Assembly: GCA_902362455.1 (NCBI GenBank)
Contig: CABIWJ010000001.1
Span: forward strand, 369,619-415,174
From: Eubacteriaceae bacterium
GTDB lineage: Bacteria; Bacillota; Clostridia; Lachnospirales; Lachnospiraceae
DNA length: 45,556 bases
Reading direction: 5' to 3'
Shown piece after piece: positions 7,043 through 15,700 of this stretch. Each line of letters opens with the position of its first letter. The stretch's first letter is position 1. The notes beneath the pieces were generated by a model. The model saw only the letters and a program-made list of their open reading frames with translations, was not told the origin of the DNA and did no database searches. The position numbers were made by a program, and so were the translations under genes.

Positions 7043-8701
7043 ATGCAGGATAAATTGAGAAAAACAATGGGTGAAATCTGGCGTTCTATTAAGGAAAATA
7101 AGAAAAAAGTAATTTTAGCAGCTATAGTTGTAGTTGCTCTTGTTGCTATTATAACCATTCTATTATTAAACCGACAAAGAAGTGTAACGGCATCAGCTGG
7201 TAATGCATCAGGTGGTGAAAATGCAGTCAAAAATACGGAGATTACAACGCCTAAAGAGTCTGATGAAACTTCTAAGGCTCCGCAGGAAGATGATAGTTTG
7301 AAAAATAATAATGAAGAGGATAAAGAAGGAGATAACAGGGAAAATAATAATGAAACAAAGACAGAACAGTCTGATAACAATAATAATCAGGTAGTGGGAA
7401 ATGTTGTAACTAATCCAAGTGGAAGGTTGAAAGTAACAGGCTCTAAGCTTACTGATGCAGCAGGAAATGTCGTACAATTAAGAGGCATAAGTACACATGG
7501 AATAGCATGGTTTCCGGATTATATTAATGCCGAATGTTTTAAAGAATTACATAATAATTTCGGGATAAATGTAATCAGACTTGCAATGTATACCGCCGAA
7601 TATAATGGTTATTGTACAGGAGGAGATAAGAATTATCTTAAGAATCTGATTGATAAGGGTGTAAGATATGCAACAGATAATGGAATGTATGTGATAATTG
7701 ACTGGCATATTTTATCAGACGGTAATCCTAACACATACATAGGCGAGGCAAAACAGTTCTTTAATGAAATGGCATCTAAATATGCTGCAAATAACAATGT
7801 GATATATGAAATCTGCAATGAGCCCAATGGTGGTACGAGCTGGCAGGATATTAAGAATTATGCAAATGAAATTATTCCGGTAATACGTCAATATGACAAA
7901 GATGCAGTGATATTAGTAGGAACACCTAATTGGTCGCAATATGTAGACCAGGCACTTGCTGATTTGATAACAGGATATGAAAACATTATGTATACATTTC
8001 ATTTCTATGCAGCAACACATAGAGATGATATGAGGCAGAATGTGCAGGATGCTGTAAATGCCGGATTACCTGTATTTGTATCTGAATTTGGAATATGTGA
8101 TGCTTCAGGAAATGGTGCTATTGATGAGGAGCAGTCAGGTAAATGGATTAAGATGCTAAATGATAATCAGATTAGTTATGTTATCTGGAATCTGTCTAAT
8201 AAAAATGAAACCTCGTCGCTCATAAGTTCAGCTTGCAATAAATTCAGCGGATTTACGGTAAATGACCTTAGTGAATGTGGTAAATGGTTCTTAAAATTAA
8301 TGACAGGACAGTTGAGTTTACCTGAAAACGCAGGAAATATTTCAAGTAATAATCAATCAAATACCAATCAGTCGCAAGGTGGTAATCAGACAACTTATGG
8401 TATGGTAAATGTAGAAAATTCGGCAAAGGTTGTGAATTCGTGGCAGGCAGATGGCAAGACATATTATCAATATGAGATAACAGTTACGAATAATTCAGGC
8501 AAGACTTGTGGAAGCTGGAAGACACAGATAACTTTTAGCGAAAATGCGGAATTAAAGGATAAATGGAATGGTAATTTTGAGGTAAATAATAATGTCATTA
8601 CAATAACATCAGTGGATTATAATGGAACTTTGACAAATGGTGAATCAACTGGTAATATTGGAATAATTGTAGGTGGAAGCAGTAATTTGAAAATAAAATA
8701 A
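7043..8701 (+). CDS. Membrane-anchored GH5 endoglucanase with C-terminal CBM2-like domain
   Basis: A 552-residue surface glycoside hydrolase. A cytoplasmic basic tip is followed by one transmembrane helix (about residues 22-43) with no obvious cleavage site, then an acidic Asn/Glu-rich linker to about residue 125. The GH5 domain (about 128-425) contains LRGISTHGIAWFP, VIIDWH, the acid/base in ICNEPNG (Glu260) and the nucleophile in VSEFG (Glu348), pointing to a GH5 subfamily 2-like cellulase. A Ser/Asn/Gln linker leads to a C-terminal beta-sandwich (about 450-552, with VVNSWQADGKTYYQYEITVTN) resembling a cellulose-binding CBM2. The helix would keep the enzyme on the outside of the cell. Start supported by AAGGA upstream. 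A LytTR-PAS regulator follows. Confidence 0.92.
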   Translation: MQDKLRKTMGEIWRSIKENKKKVILAAIVVVALVAIITILLLNRQRSVTASAGNASGGENAVKNTEITTPKESDETSKAPQEDDSLKNNNEEDKEGDNRENNNETKTEQSDNNNNQVVGNVVTNPSGRLKVTGSKLTDAAGNVVQLRGISTHGIAWFPDYINAECFKELHNNFGINVIRLAMYTAEYNGYCTGGDKNYLKNLIDKGVRYATDNGMYVIIDWHILSDGNPNTYIGEAKQFFNEMASKYAANNNVIYEICNEPNGGTSWQDIKNYANEIIPVIRQYDKDAVILVGTPNWSQYVDQALADLITGYENIMYTFHFYAATHRDDMRQNVQDAVNAGLPVFVSEFGICDASGNGAIDEEQSGKWIKMLNDNQISYVIWNLSNKNETSSLISSACNKFSGFTVNDLSECGKWFLKLMTGQLSLPENAGNISSNNQSNTNQSQGGNQTTYGMVNVENSAKVVNSWQADGKTYYQYEITVTNNSGKTCGSWKTQITFSENAELKDKWNGNFEVNNNVITITSVDYNGTLTNGESTGNIGIIVGGSSNLKIK

Positions 8702-8721
8702 TTAATTTCGAAAATGTATTA

Positions 8722-8877
8722 CGAGGAGATATAAGTGTAAAAAAATCCTGATGCTATTTTTTTACACAGCTATTTGTTTCGGAGCGAAAGCAAATAGCCA
8801 TTATGGCAGAAGAGAAATCACCTGCAGAAATTTCTTTTCGACTCTTCGCAATAAATCGCTCAGAAATGAGGATTAGT
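8722..8877 (+). repeat. Family-1 structured leader repeat, copy C
   Basis: Same architecture as copies B and D. Stem I is a perfect 12-bp pair, GTGTAAAAAAAT (8735-8746) with ATTTTTTTACAC (8756-8767). Stem II: GCTATTTGTTTCG (8769-8781) with 8785-8798. Stem III: GAAGAGAAAT (8809-8818) with ATTTCTTTTC (8830-8839), one G-U. The left Shine-Dalgarno (GAGGAG) is kept, but the leader frame is GTG-TAA, an immediate stop, so this copy has no leader peptide. The anti-Shine-Dalgarno is weaker here (CTC against GAG). An alternative in-frame ATG at 8803 would extend the downstream protein through the element. Confidence 0.82.
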
Positions 8878-9705
8878 ATGAAAAATATAAATTATTCTTT
8901 AAAAGAGGTAAAAGATGGCTGTTTAATACTATTGCATAGTAAAAAAGAAGTAGTTGTTAATATAAATGATATACTTTACATAACAATGAATAGAAATATT
9001 GCAGATGTTCATACTTTAGATGATAATATATATCATATAAGAACCACATTAGAAAACATAAAGCAGGAGTTGGAGGATAGATTTGTCATAGTTCATAGAA
9101 GCACGATGGTTTCAGCTATTGCAGTCTACAAAGTCAGCGACAGAATATATTTGTCAAATGGTGAAGCAATTGATTATGTTATTCGTAAAAAGAAAGCAAT
9201 AAAAGAAGAAATCTCGGGAAAACAAAAGAAAATTATAGGCAGTTTTTCAGAAGATAATGTGCCGAAAAGTTATGAAGAATATCGTAATTATTATAAGAGT
9301 TATGAACATATGCCATTTGCATTTGCTGATATTGAGATGATATTTAATGATGAATTTCATGCAGTAGACTGGATATTCAGATATGGAAACAGGGAGCTGG
9401 CAAGACTTGAAAAGATTCCGCTTGATGATTTAATAGGCAAATCGTTTGGAAGTCTTTTCAGTAACATGGATTCGAAATGGTTAAGGAGTTATGAGCAGGC
9501 AACGCTATATGGCAAGAAATTAGAGATTATCGATTACAGTCCTGAAATAGACAGATATCTTAAAGTAATATGTTTTCCTACTTTTAAAGGACATTGTGGA
9601 TGTATATTATTTAACATTGAAGAGATAGAATTTGCAAGGAATAGTAATGATGCAGAAAAAGCATTGATGCTTTATTTTGGAAAAATGCCGGAGAGACATG
9701 GTTAA
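8878..9705 (+). CDS. LytTR-type DNA-binding regulator with C-terminal PAS domain
   Basis: A 275-residue protein with an unusual order: a LytTR DNA-binding domain first (about residues 1-105; ILYITMNRNIADVHT, RFVIVHRSTMVSAIAVYKV and YLSNGEAIDYVIRKKKA match the LytTR beta-strand pattern), then a PAS-like sensory domain (about 130-250; PFAFADIEMIFND, DWIFRYGNRELARLEKIPLDDLIGKSF). LytTR domains are usually C-terminal. ATG 8878 follows GAGG at good spacing. It lies downstream of the cellulase gene and could respond to a small ligand and regulate nearby surface genes; that is inference. The final codons overlap its terminator. Confidence 0.82.
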   Translation: MKNINYSLKEVKDGCLILLHSKKEVVVNINDILYITMNRNIADVHTLDDNIYHIRTTLENIKQELEDRFVIVHRSTMVSAIAVYKVSDRIYLSNGEAIDYVIRKKKAIKEEISGKQKKIIGSFSEDNVPKSYEEYRNYYKSYEHMPFAFADIEMIFNDEFHAVDWIFRYGNRELARLEKIPLDDLIGKSFGSLFSNMDSKWLRSYEQATLYGKKLEIIDYSPEIDRYLKVICFPTFKGHCGCILFNIEEIEFARNSNDAEKALMLYFGKMPERHG

Positions 9706-9727
9706 ATTGCTCTCCGGCAATTTTTTT
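9687..9727 (+). terminator. Rho-independent terminator of the LytTR-PAS gene
   Basis: GCCGGAGAG (9687-9695) pairs with CTCTCCGGC (9710-9718) and is followed by AA and a run of seven T. The left arm lies in the last codons of the gene. The T run leads straight into a family-2 repeat. Confidence 0.9.
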
Positions 9728-9845
9728 ACTTACCAGGAAATTTCGTTGAAATTATCCTGGTAAGTAAAAAACGCTCCGCGAAGATCGCACTGCGGCGGAG
9801 CAGAAAATGTTGCTATCGCAACCCGCCGCAGGTGGAGAATGTAGA
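9726..9845 (+). repeat. Family-2 multi-hairpin repeat, copy R1
   Basis: A GC-richer repeat with three stems: TTACTTACCAGGA (9726-9738) with TCCTGGTAAGTAA (9755-9767), then GCTCCGC with GCGGAGC, then GTTGC with GCAAC, ending CCGCCGCAGG...GAGAATGT. The same elements occur at 43705 and 43849. The right end runs directly into an open frame that lacks a proper start, suggesting that the repeat replaced the 5' end of that gene. Confidence 0.8.
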
Positions 9846-11247
9846 ATATTATGAACTTACATTCGATGTGGCAAGCGGAGCCAAATTTAAAATTATTAAT
9901 AAAGCAGCAAGTGTTGTTATTAATAATGTAACAGGTGCTGGTGAATCAGAAGGAATATATACACTTCAGGATACAACTGCAACAATAGACATTTCAACAA
10001 CTGTACCGGAAGGTGACATATGGATTGGCGATAATGGCTATGTAATTGGTAATTATACAAAAGATACATTTATGGCATTAACACAAGATGAGTTAATTTC
10101 AAATAATAATCTGTATATTGGATATGATGCAAGTGAACGTACTATACATGATGCATCTGCAAGTAATGTCAATGTAAGTTTTGAAATTATAACAGATGTG
10201 AAAAATATTGTTGTGGAAGATGTTGAGAGAGTTACAGGAAGTGAAAGAAGTACATTAACGTTTACTAGTCGAACGAGTATTGATATTGGTAAAGCTTCAA
10301 CTAAAATTACAGGTGATTTAAGCAATGCTTTGAATTATCCTAAAAATCTTAAGCTCGTAGGTATGAATTTTTGGGCAAAGAGCTGGGAAGGTGGTTCATT
10401 AAATATAGAGTCAGGTTCTAATGCAGTATTTGATACATTGGGTGATCTTGATAAGTTTATTGTGAAAAATGGTTCATATGCTACTGTCGGAGATGAAGAA
10501 AGAGTAATACCTTCTCAGGGAGAGAATGATGAAAAGCTTATTTCCATAAATGTCAATGAATTCCAGACTGTTTACAGCAGTGTAGTTACTGCACCGAATC
10601 TATCAATTAATTCAAATGGAAATGTTGAAATAGGATATGGAAGTTTTAGTGCTGAAAGTGGTTCTTCGTTAGATGCAATAAGCGTTAAAGTAACGTCTAC
10701 AGGTGACGTTATGTGTCGTCAATCATCAGCTGTTAAATTAGCTGCTATAGAAAAAGCTAACAATTTGACAGTAACTGATAATGGTATATTAAATGTAAAA
10801 TATATTGGAAATTTAGCAGATGTAATAATAAATAATGGTAGTTCACTTATGTTATCTGATGAGTCAGAACATAAAGCAACTTGGAAGTCGCTTGCGGCAG
10901 ATTCGGGTGGAAAAATAGATGCACCTAATTTAAAACTTACAGTAACAGACGATGCAACATTTAAACATAGTTCATTTACATTAAAAGCTTTAACTGTAGG
11001 TGGAAACTTAGTTGCTATGGAGTCAGTAGAATTAACATTAAAGACGATAGGAAATATAGGAAATATTATATTAAAAAATGGAGGAAAGATTATTGTTGAA
11101 GGTACGTCAGATGACTATGTAACATGGACTTCAATAGATGCACAGTCAGGCAGTACCATATCAGCTCACAAAATGAGAGTTAAGCTTACATGGAAAAAAG
11201 TTTTGCTTGCTTCAGGTGGCAGGATAGTAATGAACTTAAAGGTTTAG
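9832..11247 (+). CDS. Truncated surface-protein fragment (5' part of a broken gene)
   Basis: The 471-codon frame begins at a GTG inside repeat R1 with no Shine-Dalgarno and no signal peptide, so the true N-terminus is probably missing. The protein is Asn/Ser/Thr/Gly-rich and made of beta-strand repeats. Two units are easy to align (NNLTVTDNGILNVKYIGNLA... and GGNLVAMESVELTLKTIGNI..., each ending in TWKSLAADSGG or TWTSIDAQSGS), consistent with a beta-helix surface adhesin. The frame is cut off at a run of six A (11194-11199). One more A would join it to the overlapping frame at 11190-11723, which holds a cell-wall-binding domain. I read both as one broken gene, unless the missing A is a sequencing error. 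Confidence 0.6.
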   Translation: MENVEYYELTFDVASGAKFKIINKAASVVINNVTGAGESEGIYTLQDTTATIDISTTVPEGDIWIGDNGYVIGNYTKDTFMALTQDELISNNNLYIGYDASERTIHDASASNVNVSFEIITDVKNIVVEDVERVTGSERSTLTFTSRTSIDIGKASTKITGDLSNALNYPKNLKLVGMNFWAKSWEGGSLNIESGSNAVFDTLGDLDKFIVKNGSYATVGDEERVIPSQGENDEKLISINVNEFQTVYSSVVTAPNLSINSNGNVEIGYGSFSAESGSSLDAISVKVTSTGDVMCRQSSAVKLAAIEKANNLTVTDNGILNVKYIGNLADVIINNGSSLMLSDESEHKATWKSLAADSGGKIDAPNLKLTVTDDATFKHSSFTLKALTVGGNLVAMESVELTLKTIGNIGNIILKNGGKIIVEGTSDDYVTWTSIDAQSGSTISAHKMRVKLTWKKVLLASGGRIVMNLKV

Positions 11248-11723
11248 AAAACGGAAAAGAATATACTATATACCAGAGATTAAAAGAAACAGATGAATAT
11301 TGTGCTTCTGAATATGCAACCATAACATATACATTTGAGGCTGGTGAACATGAATTCTCGGATGAATATACAGTTGACAGACCGGCTACTTCAAAGGAAG
11401 AGGGTATTAAATCAAGATATTGTAAACATTGTGATGAAGTTACTGACATAACAGTAATTCCTAAATTAAAGACAGGCTGGAAAAACATTGATGGCAAATG
11501 GTATTATCTCGATGCAGACGGTGTAATGTTGACATCAAAATGGATAAGAACAAATAATAAATGGTATTATCTGGACAAAGACGGTGTAATGCAGACATCT
11601 AAATGGATAGCCGGAAAATACTATGTAAAGGCCGACGGAACAATGGCTGTTTCTGAATGGGTTGACAATGATAGATATTATGTTGGCTCAGATGGAAAAT
11701 GGATTAAGAATTACAAAAATTAA
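11190..11723 (+). CDS. Cell-wall-binding repeat fragment (3' part of the same broken gene)
   Basis: The frame gives ELKGLENGKEYTIYQRLKET, a typical domain found before the anchoring region in clostridial surface proteins, then a Cys-containing segment (SRYCKHCDEVTDI), then about four glucan/choline-binding-type repeats (GWKNIDGKWYYLDADGVM, KWIRTNNKWYYLDKDGVM, KWIAGKYYVKADGTM, WVDNDRYYVGSDGKW). ATG 11190 has no Shine-Dalgarno and falls in the overlap with the preceding frame, so independent translation is doubtful. The real relation is a -1 shift relative to the upstream frame at the A6 tract. Confidence 0.65.
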   Translation: MEKSFACFRWQDSNELKGLENGKEYTIYQRLKETDEYCASEYATITYTFEAGEHEFSDEYTVDRPATSKEEGIKSRYCKHCDEVTDITVIPKLKTGWKNIDGKWYYLDADGVMLTSKWIRTNNKWYYLDKDGVMQTSKWIAGKYYVKADGTMAVSEWVDNDRYYVGSDGKWIKNYKN

Positions 11724-11745
11724 TCATTATAGGAAAATATAATAA

Positions 11746-11787
11746 AAAGAGAAATTGCACTTTGAAAAGTGTCAGTTTCTCTTTTTT
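11746..11787 (+). terminator. Rho-independent terminator
   Basis: AAAGAGAAA (11746-11754) pairs with TTTCTCTTT (11776-11784); inner pairing includes GCACTTT with AAAGTG. A T run follows. It ends the broken surface-protein gene. Confidence 0.8.
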
Positions 11788-11858
11788 AGATTCTAACAGT
11801 TAAAAGAAAGTGATATTGGTAAAAAGGTTATGATGAAAGTATAAAAAAAAACTAAAGA

Positions 11859-11887
11859 TTTACCTTTATTATAAGTTATGGTATAAT
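11859..11887 (+). promoter_or_regulatory. Sigma-A-type promoter of the LytTR gene
   Basis: TTTACC (11859-11864) and a consensus TATAAT (11882-11887) with a 17-base spacer, about 125 bases upstream of the LytTR gene. The leader between them shows no clear structure. Confidence 0.55.
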
Positions 11888-12011
11888 TTGGTCATTAAAT
11901 GTCGAAAATGAACTTAATTTTGTTAAGAAAAATGTTAAAAAAGATGCAAAAAGGGTACAGATGATAAGGTTCAGGAATTAAATAAAATATAAGGAAGCAG
12001 GGTGGATATAA

Positions 12012-12572
12012 ATGCTAAGGATAGCTATATGCGTAAACGACAAAAAAACTTATGATTTAATAAAAAAACTATATGAATGTATAAGTGAAGATACGATAAA
12101 AATATACATTTTTAATATTAAAGATGAAAGTATAAATAATTTTAATGAGGCTGATTATGATAAGATATTCTTTGTGTATGAAAATGAAACAGAGAGTATA
12201 GTGCAGAAAATACCTGAAGGAAAATTTATAAATTCTTCGTATATACAGGAGATTAATCCGGAGAATATAGAGTATATTAAGGTAGATAGTGTATATACAT
12301 ATATAAAATATAAGAATATAGAAGAGTTATATATGACAAGACGTTCAATAAGAGAGTGGCAGGAAGATGATAAATATGAGAATTTCATCCGTATTAATAA
12401 GAAATATTTAGTGAACCTGAAATATATTAAAAGTATAAATAAACATACTGTTTTATCAGGAGGAAAAGTTCTAGTTACTAAAAGAGGATATATAAAAGAA
12501 TATAATAGGATATTAAAAGAATACAGAATAAGAAAATATAAGGAAAGTATTGATAATACACAGGATATTTAG
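12012..12572 (+). CDS. LytTR-family response-regulator-like protein
   Basis: A 186-residue protein. The N-terminal 75 residues start like a receiver domain (MLRIAICVNDKKTYDLIKKL) but lack the normal acidic pocket and are too short for a full CheY fold, so phosphorylation is doubtful. The C-terminal half is a LytTR DNA-binding domain (ENIEYIKVDSVYTYIKY, NFIRINKKYLVNLKYIKSI, GGKVLVTKRGYIKEY). LytTR proteins bind pairs of about 9-bp direct repeats one helical period apart; such a pair sits 39 bases downstream of this gene, in front of the large secreted-protein gene, making that gene the likely target. GGAAGCAGGGTGG before the start gives a plausible ribosome binding site. Confidence 0.82.
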   Translation: MLRIAICVNDKKTYDLIKKLYECISEDTIKIYIFNIKDESINNFNEADYDKIFFVYENETESIVQKIPEGKFINSSYIQEINPENIEYIKVDSVYTYIKYKNIEELYMTRRSIREWQEDDKYENFIRINKKYLVNLKYIKSINKHTVLSGGKVLVTKRGYIKEYNRILKEYRIRKYKESIDNTQDI

Positions 12573-12610
12573 AGTAATAATGTTATGGTTAATTATATTG
12601 AACGAGAAAA

Positions 12611-12680
12611 ATACACTTTATAACAAAAAAATACACTTTACAACAAAAGTGATGAAATGATAAGAGTAGGCTTATATAAT
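12611..12680 (+). promoter_or_regulatory. LytTR-type direct repeat plus -10 element upstream of the VWA protein gene
   Basis: ATACACTTTA occurs exactly twice, at 12611-12620 and 12631-12640, a period of 20 bases that places both copies on the same face of the helix. This is the arrangement of AgrA/ComE-type LytTR sites. A consensus TATAAT (12675-12680) follows with no good -35 (GATGAA-like around 12652-12657), as expected for an activator-dependent promoter. Confidence 0.6.
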
Positions 12681-12765
12681 GTAGATATACGTATAAGAGA
12701 ATACTAACGAGTTAGTTAATTACATTGGTAAATGCAAACTAAAAATGAATTTAGGAGGAGAGCAT

Positions 12766-15700
12766 ATGGAAAAATTATTTAAAAACAAAAAGATTAAAAG
12801 AGTAGTTTCACTCTTATTGATGCTTGTAGTATTAGGAACAAGTATGGGATTAGAAAGATTTGTACAAGTTATTTGGGCACAAACAACCTACATTAAGATT
12901 TACCTGAAAGATAATACGATTGAACATTGGTTGGGAAATGATAATGCAGTTATGGAATTGGTAGATAATACATCAGGACATATTCACTACAGAATGACGA
13001 AAGAAGATAGTGAAACTTGGAGTGTTAAGGTTCCGGATACAACATATAATGTTACATTTAACCGATTAAGTCCTGATGGTAATACACAATGGAATTCATG
13101 GAGTGCAGGAGGAAGAGATAGTAATAATGTATATTTTGCAGATGGTGGAGAATATGGTCATTGGGAAGTAATGGAAGATGATAATGAAGAGAAATATTTT
13201 CATGCCGGAGACATTGTATATTTGGATTTGACACAGTTTGTTGCATGGAAGAGTAGCGATGCATTATTGTATATTAACTTTACAGGAGCATCTAAAAAGG
13301 AGAATAATGGACAGGATATTAATCTTTCCAAAGCAGATAAATCACAATATAATCCAAAGAAAGTTGATATGGAAGTTACAGAAAATATATATGCATATGT
13401 TGTAGGCTTTGAAGATGAAGGTTCAACAGAATTACGTTTTTGGAGAGGAAATAATTCTACATTATGGAATTGTTCAATAATATTGAGTTATGATGATTAT
13501 GTTAATGGAGTGAATTGTGTCAGAATAAGTAATTGGGACAATGAAGGCTCTTTAATAGAGACAGAACATAAAATGGATACTGAAGTTGATAGTGATGGTG
13601 ATGGACTTCCGGATTATTACGAATACATTCACAATACCGATATATACAAAGCAGATACCGATGGAGATGGATTAACAGATTATCAGGAGATTAATGAGAC
13701 AGCAACCAATCCTAATATGATGGATACAAATGGAGATGGAATAATAGATGCTGATGAGGATGCTGATGGAGATGGCTTATCGAATATAGATGAATATAGG
13801 GTAGGTACAAGTAACCTGACTGTAGATACAGATGGTGATGTATTAACGGATTATGAAGAAGTAGTTATCTATGGCACTAATCCAAATGAAAAAGACACAG
13901 ATGGAGATGGTGCAGAAGATGAGTGGGAAATTATACATAACTTTGATCCTTTGGTATACAATGATACCTTTATAGTAAATGAAATTGTAACAGGTAATAA
14001 TACGAGCGTAGATGTTGAGTTAATTGCTGCTGGAAATAGTGCAGAAAGTTTTGAAGTAAAGCTTCATGAAAATGATGAAGTATATGTTAATTCAACTATT
14101 CCGGGATATTTGGGAAGTGGATATGATTTTTACATAGATGGTGAATTTGAATCTGCTAAAATAAAATATTATTTTAATAGTGAAGAGTGTCAAACGGAGG
14201 GATTTAATCCGGTAGTATATTATTATAATGAAGATACAAATGAGTTAGAAGAAATAGCAACAGAGTGGGATGGTACAAGTAATTTTGTAACAGCACAACT
14301 ACTACATTTTTCAACATATCTTTTATTGGATAAAACAAAATTTGAAGAAATCTGGGATAAAAAGATTAAGGTAGACAATGGTGAGAATGCTAAATTAAAT
14401 ATAGCATTTGTAGTAGATTTGTCAGGAAGTATGTCAGGTAGTAAATTAACAACAACTAAATTTGCTATCAATTCATTTTTGGATATTCTAGAAGAGAATG
14501 ATAGGGCAGGACTTATTACTTTTACAACCTATTCAAATGTAATAAGTAATTTAACTACTGATATATCATCACTAAAGGAAATAGTTAATAATATGCATGC
14601 ATATGGAGATACATCTATATATACAGGACTAAATGGTGCAGTAGAAATGTTGTCAAATGATGATGAAAGTGGATATGATATAGTTATTGTGTTTACAGAT
14701 GGATATGATTCATTATATACTACATATGATGCAGATTATAGAAGTATTGTTGATAAGGCAGTTGAAAATGATATTTGTATATATACAATTGGAATCGGTC
14801 AGGTAGATACAGGGATACTTACAAAGGTTGCTGAAACAACAGGAGGAAACTATTATCATGCATCAGTAGTTTCAGAACTTGAGAAAAAAATGAATGAAGT
14901 AAAGGAAGAAACAAAAGAACTTACGAATGATACAAATGGTGATAATATTACTGACTATCATACAAAAATGATATGTAATGGTTCGTTAAGATATTCGACA
15001 GGTGCGGCAGTAATCGGGTTTGCCGGCAATTATGAAAAGGTTCAGGAAAATGCTGATTATGATGGCGATGGACTAATAAATGGTGACGAAATTACCATTG
15101 GCTCAACTTCAGGTGGCAGACCGTGTGTCATAATGATATCTAATCCTATAGATAAAGATACGGATAAAGATGGATATACCGATAAAGAAGAGAAAAGGAA
15201 CGGAACAAATGCATTTTATCCTGATATTAATAAAAATGATGTAGATGCTTTGTTTAAAGATTATTATCTTGCATCTGTATTTGCAGATGATTATGAGAAG
15301 AATTACGAAACGAAATTCTTACTTCAGGTGGGAAATTTGATTACAAACTTCAAATATTCATATGTAAATGATTATCGTAAAGCATTGATATTATATATTC
15401 AACAATATACGGGAGCAACCTATCAGGATAAATTAACAAGTGCTATAAAAGCAACATATGATTCTGCATTATTTGATATGCTTGAACAGGGAACAAATTA
15501 TGTCCTTTCTTTTTCAGATGTATTAAATCAAACAAAATACTCTGTTGATTATTTCGCGGCAAAACAAAGTGTAGTAGATTGTTGTAATAAAATTGCATCA
15601 TTAAGACAAACAGTTGCAAGTATTCAAAATTATAGTCAGTTAGCAGGATATGATGATGAATTAGTACAAACATTTGTAAATATACAAACGCAAATTGCAG

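Noticed and set aside
11190..11202. Programmed -1 frameshift at the A6 tract joining the two surface-protein frames
   Set aside because: The zero-frame context TGG AAA AAA GTT is not a good slippery heptamer (the P-site codon would re-pair with GAA) and no downstream stimulator was evident. A one-base deletion or base-call error is simpler.
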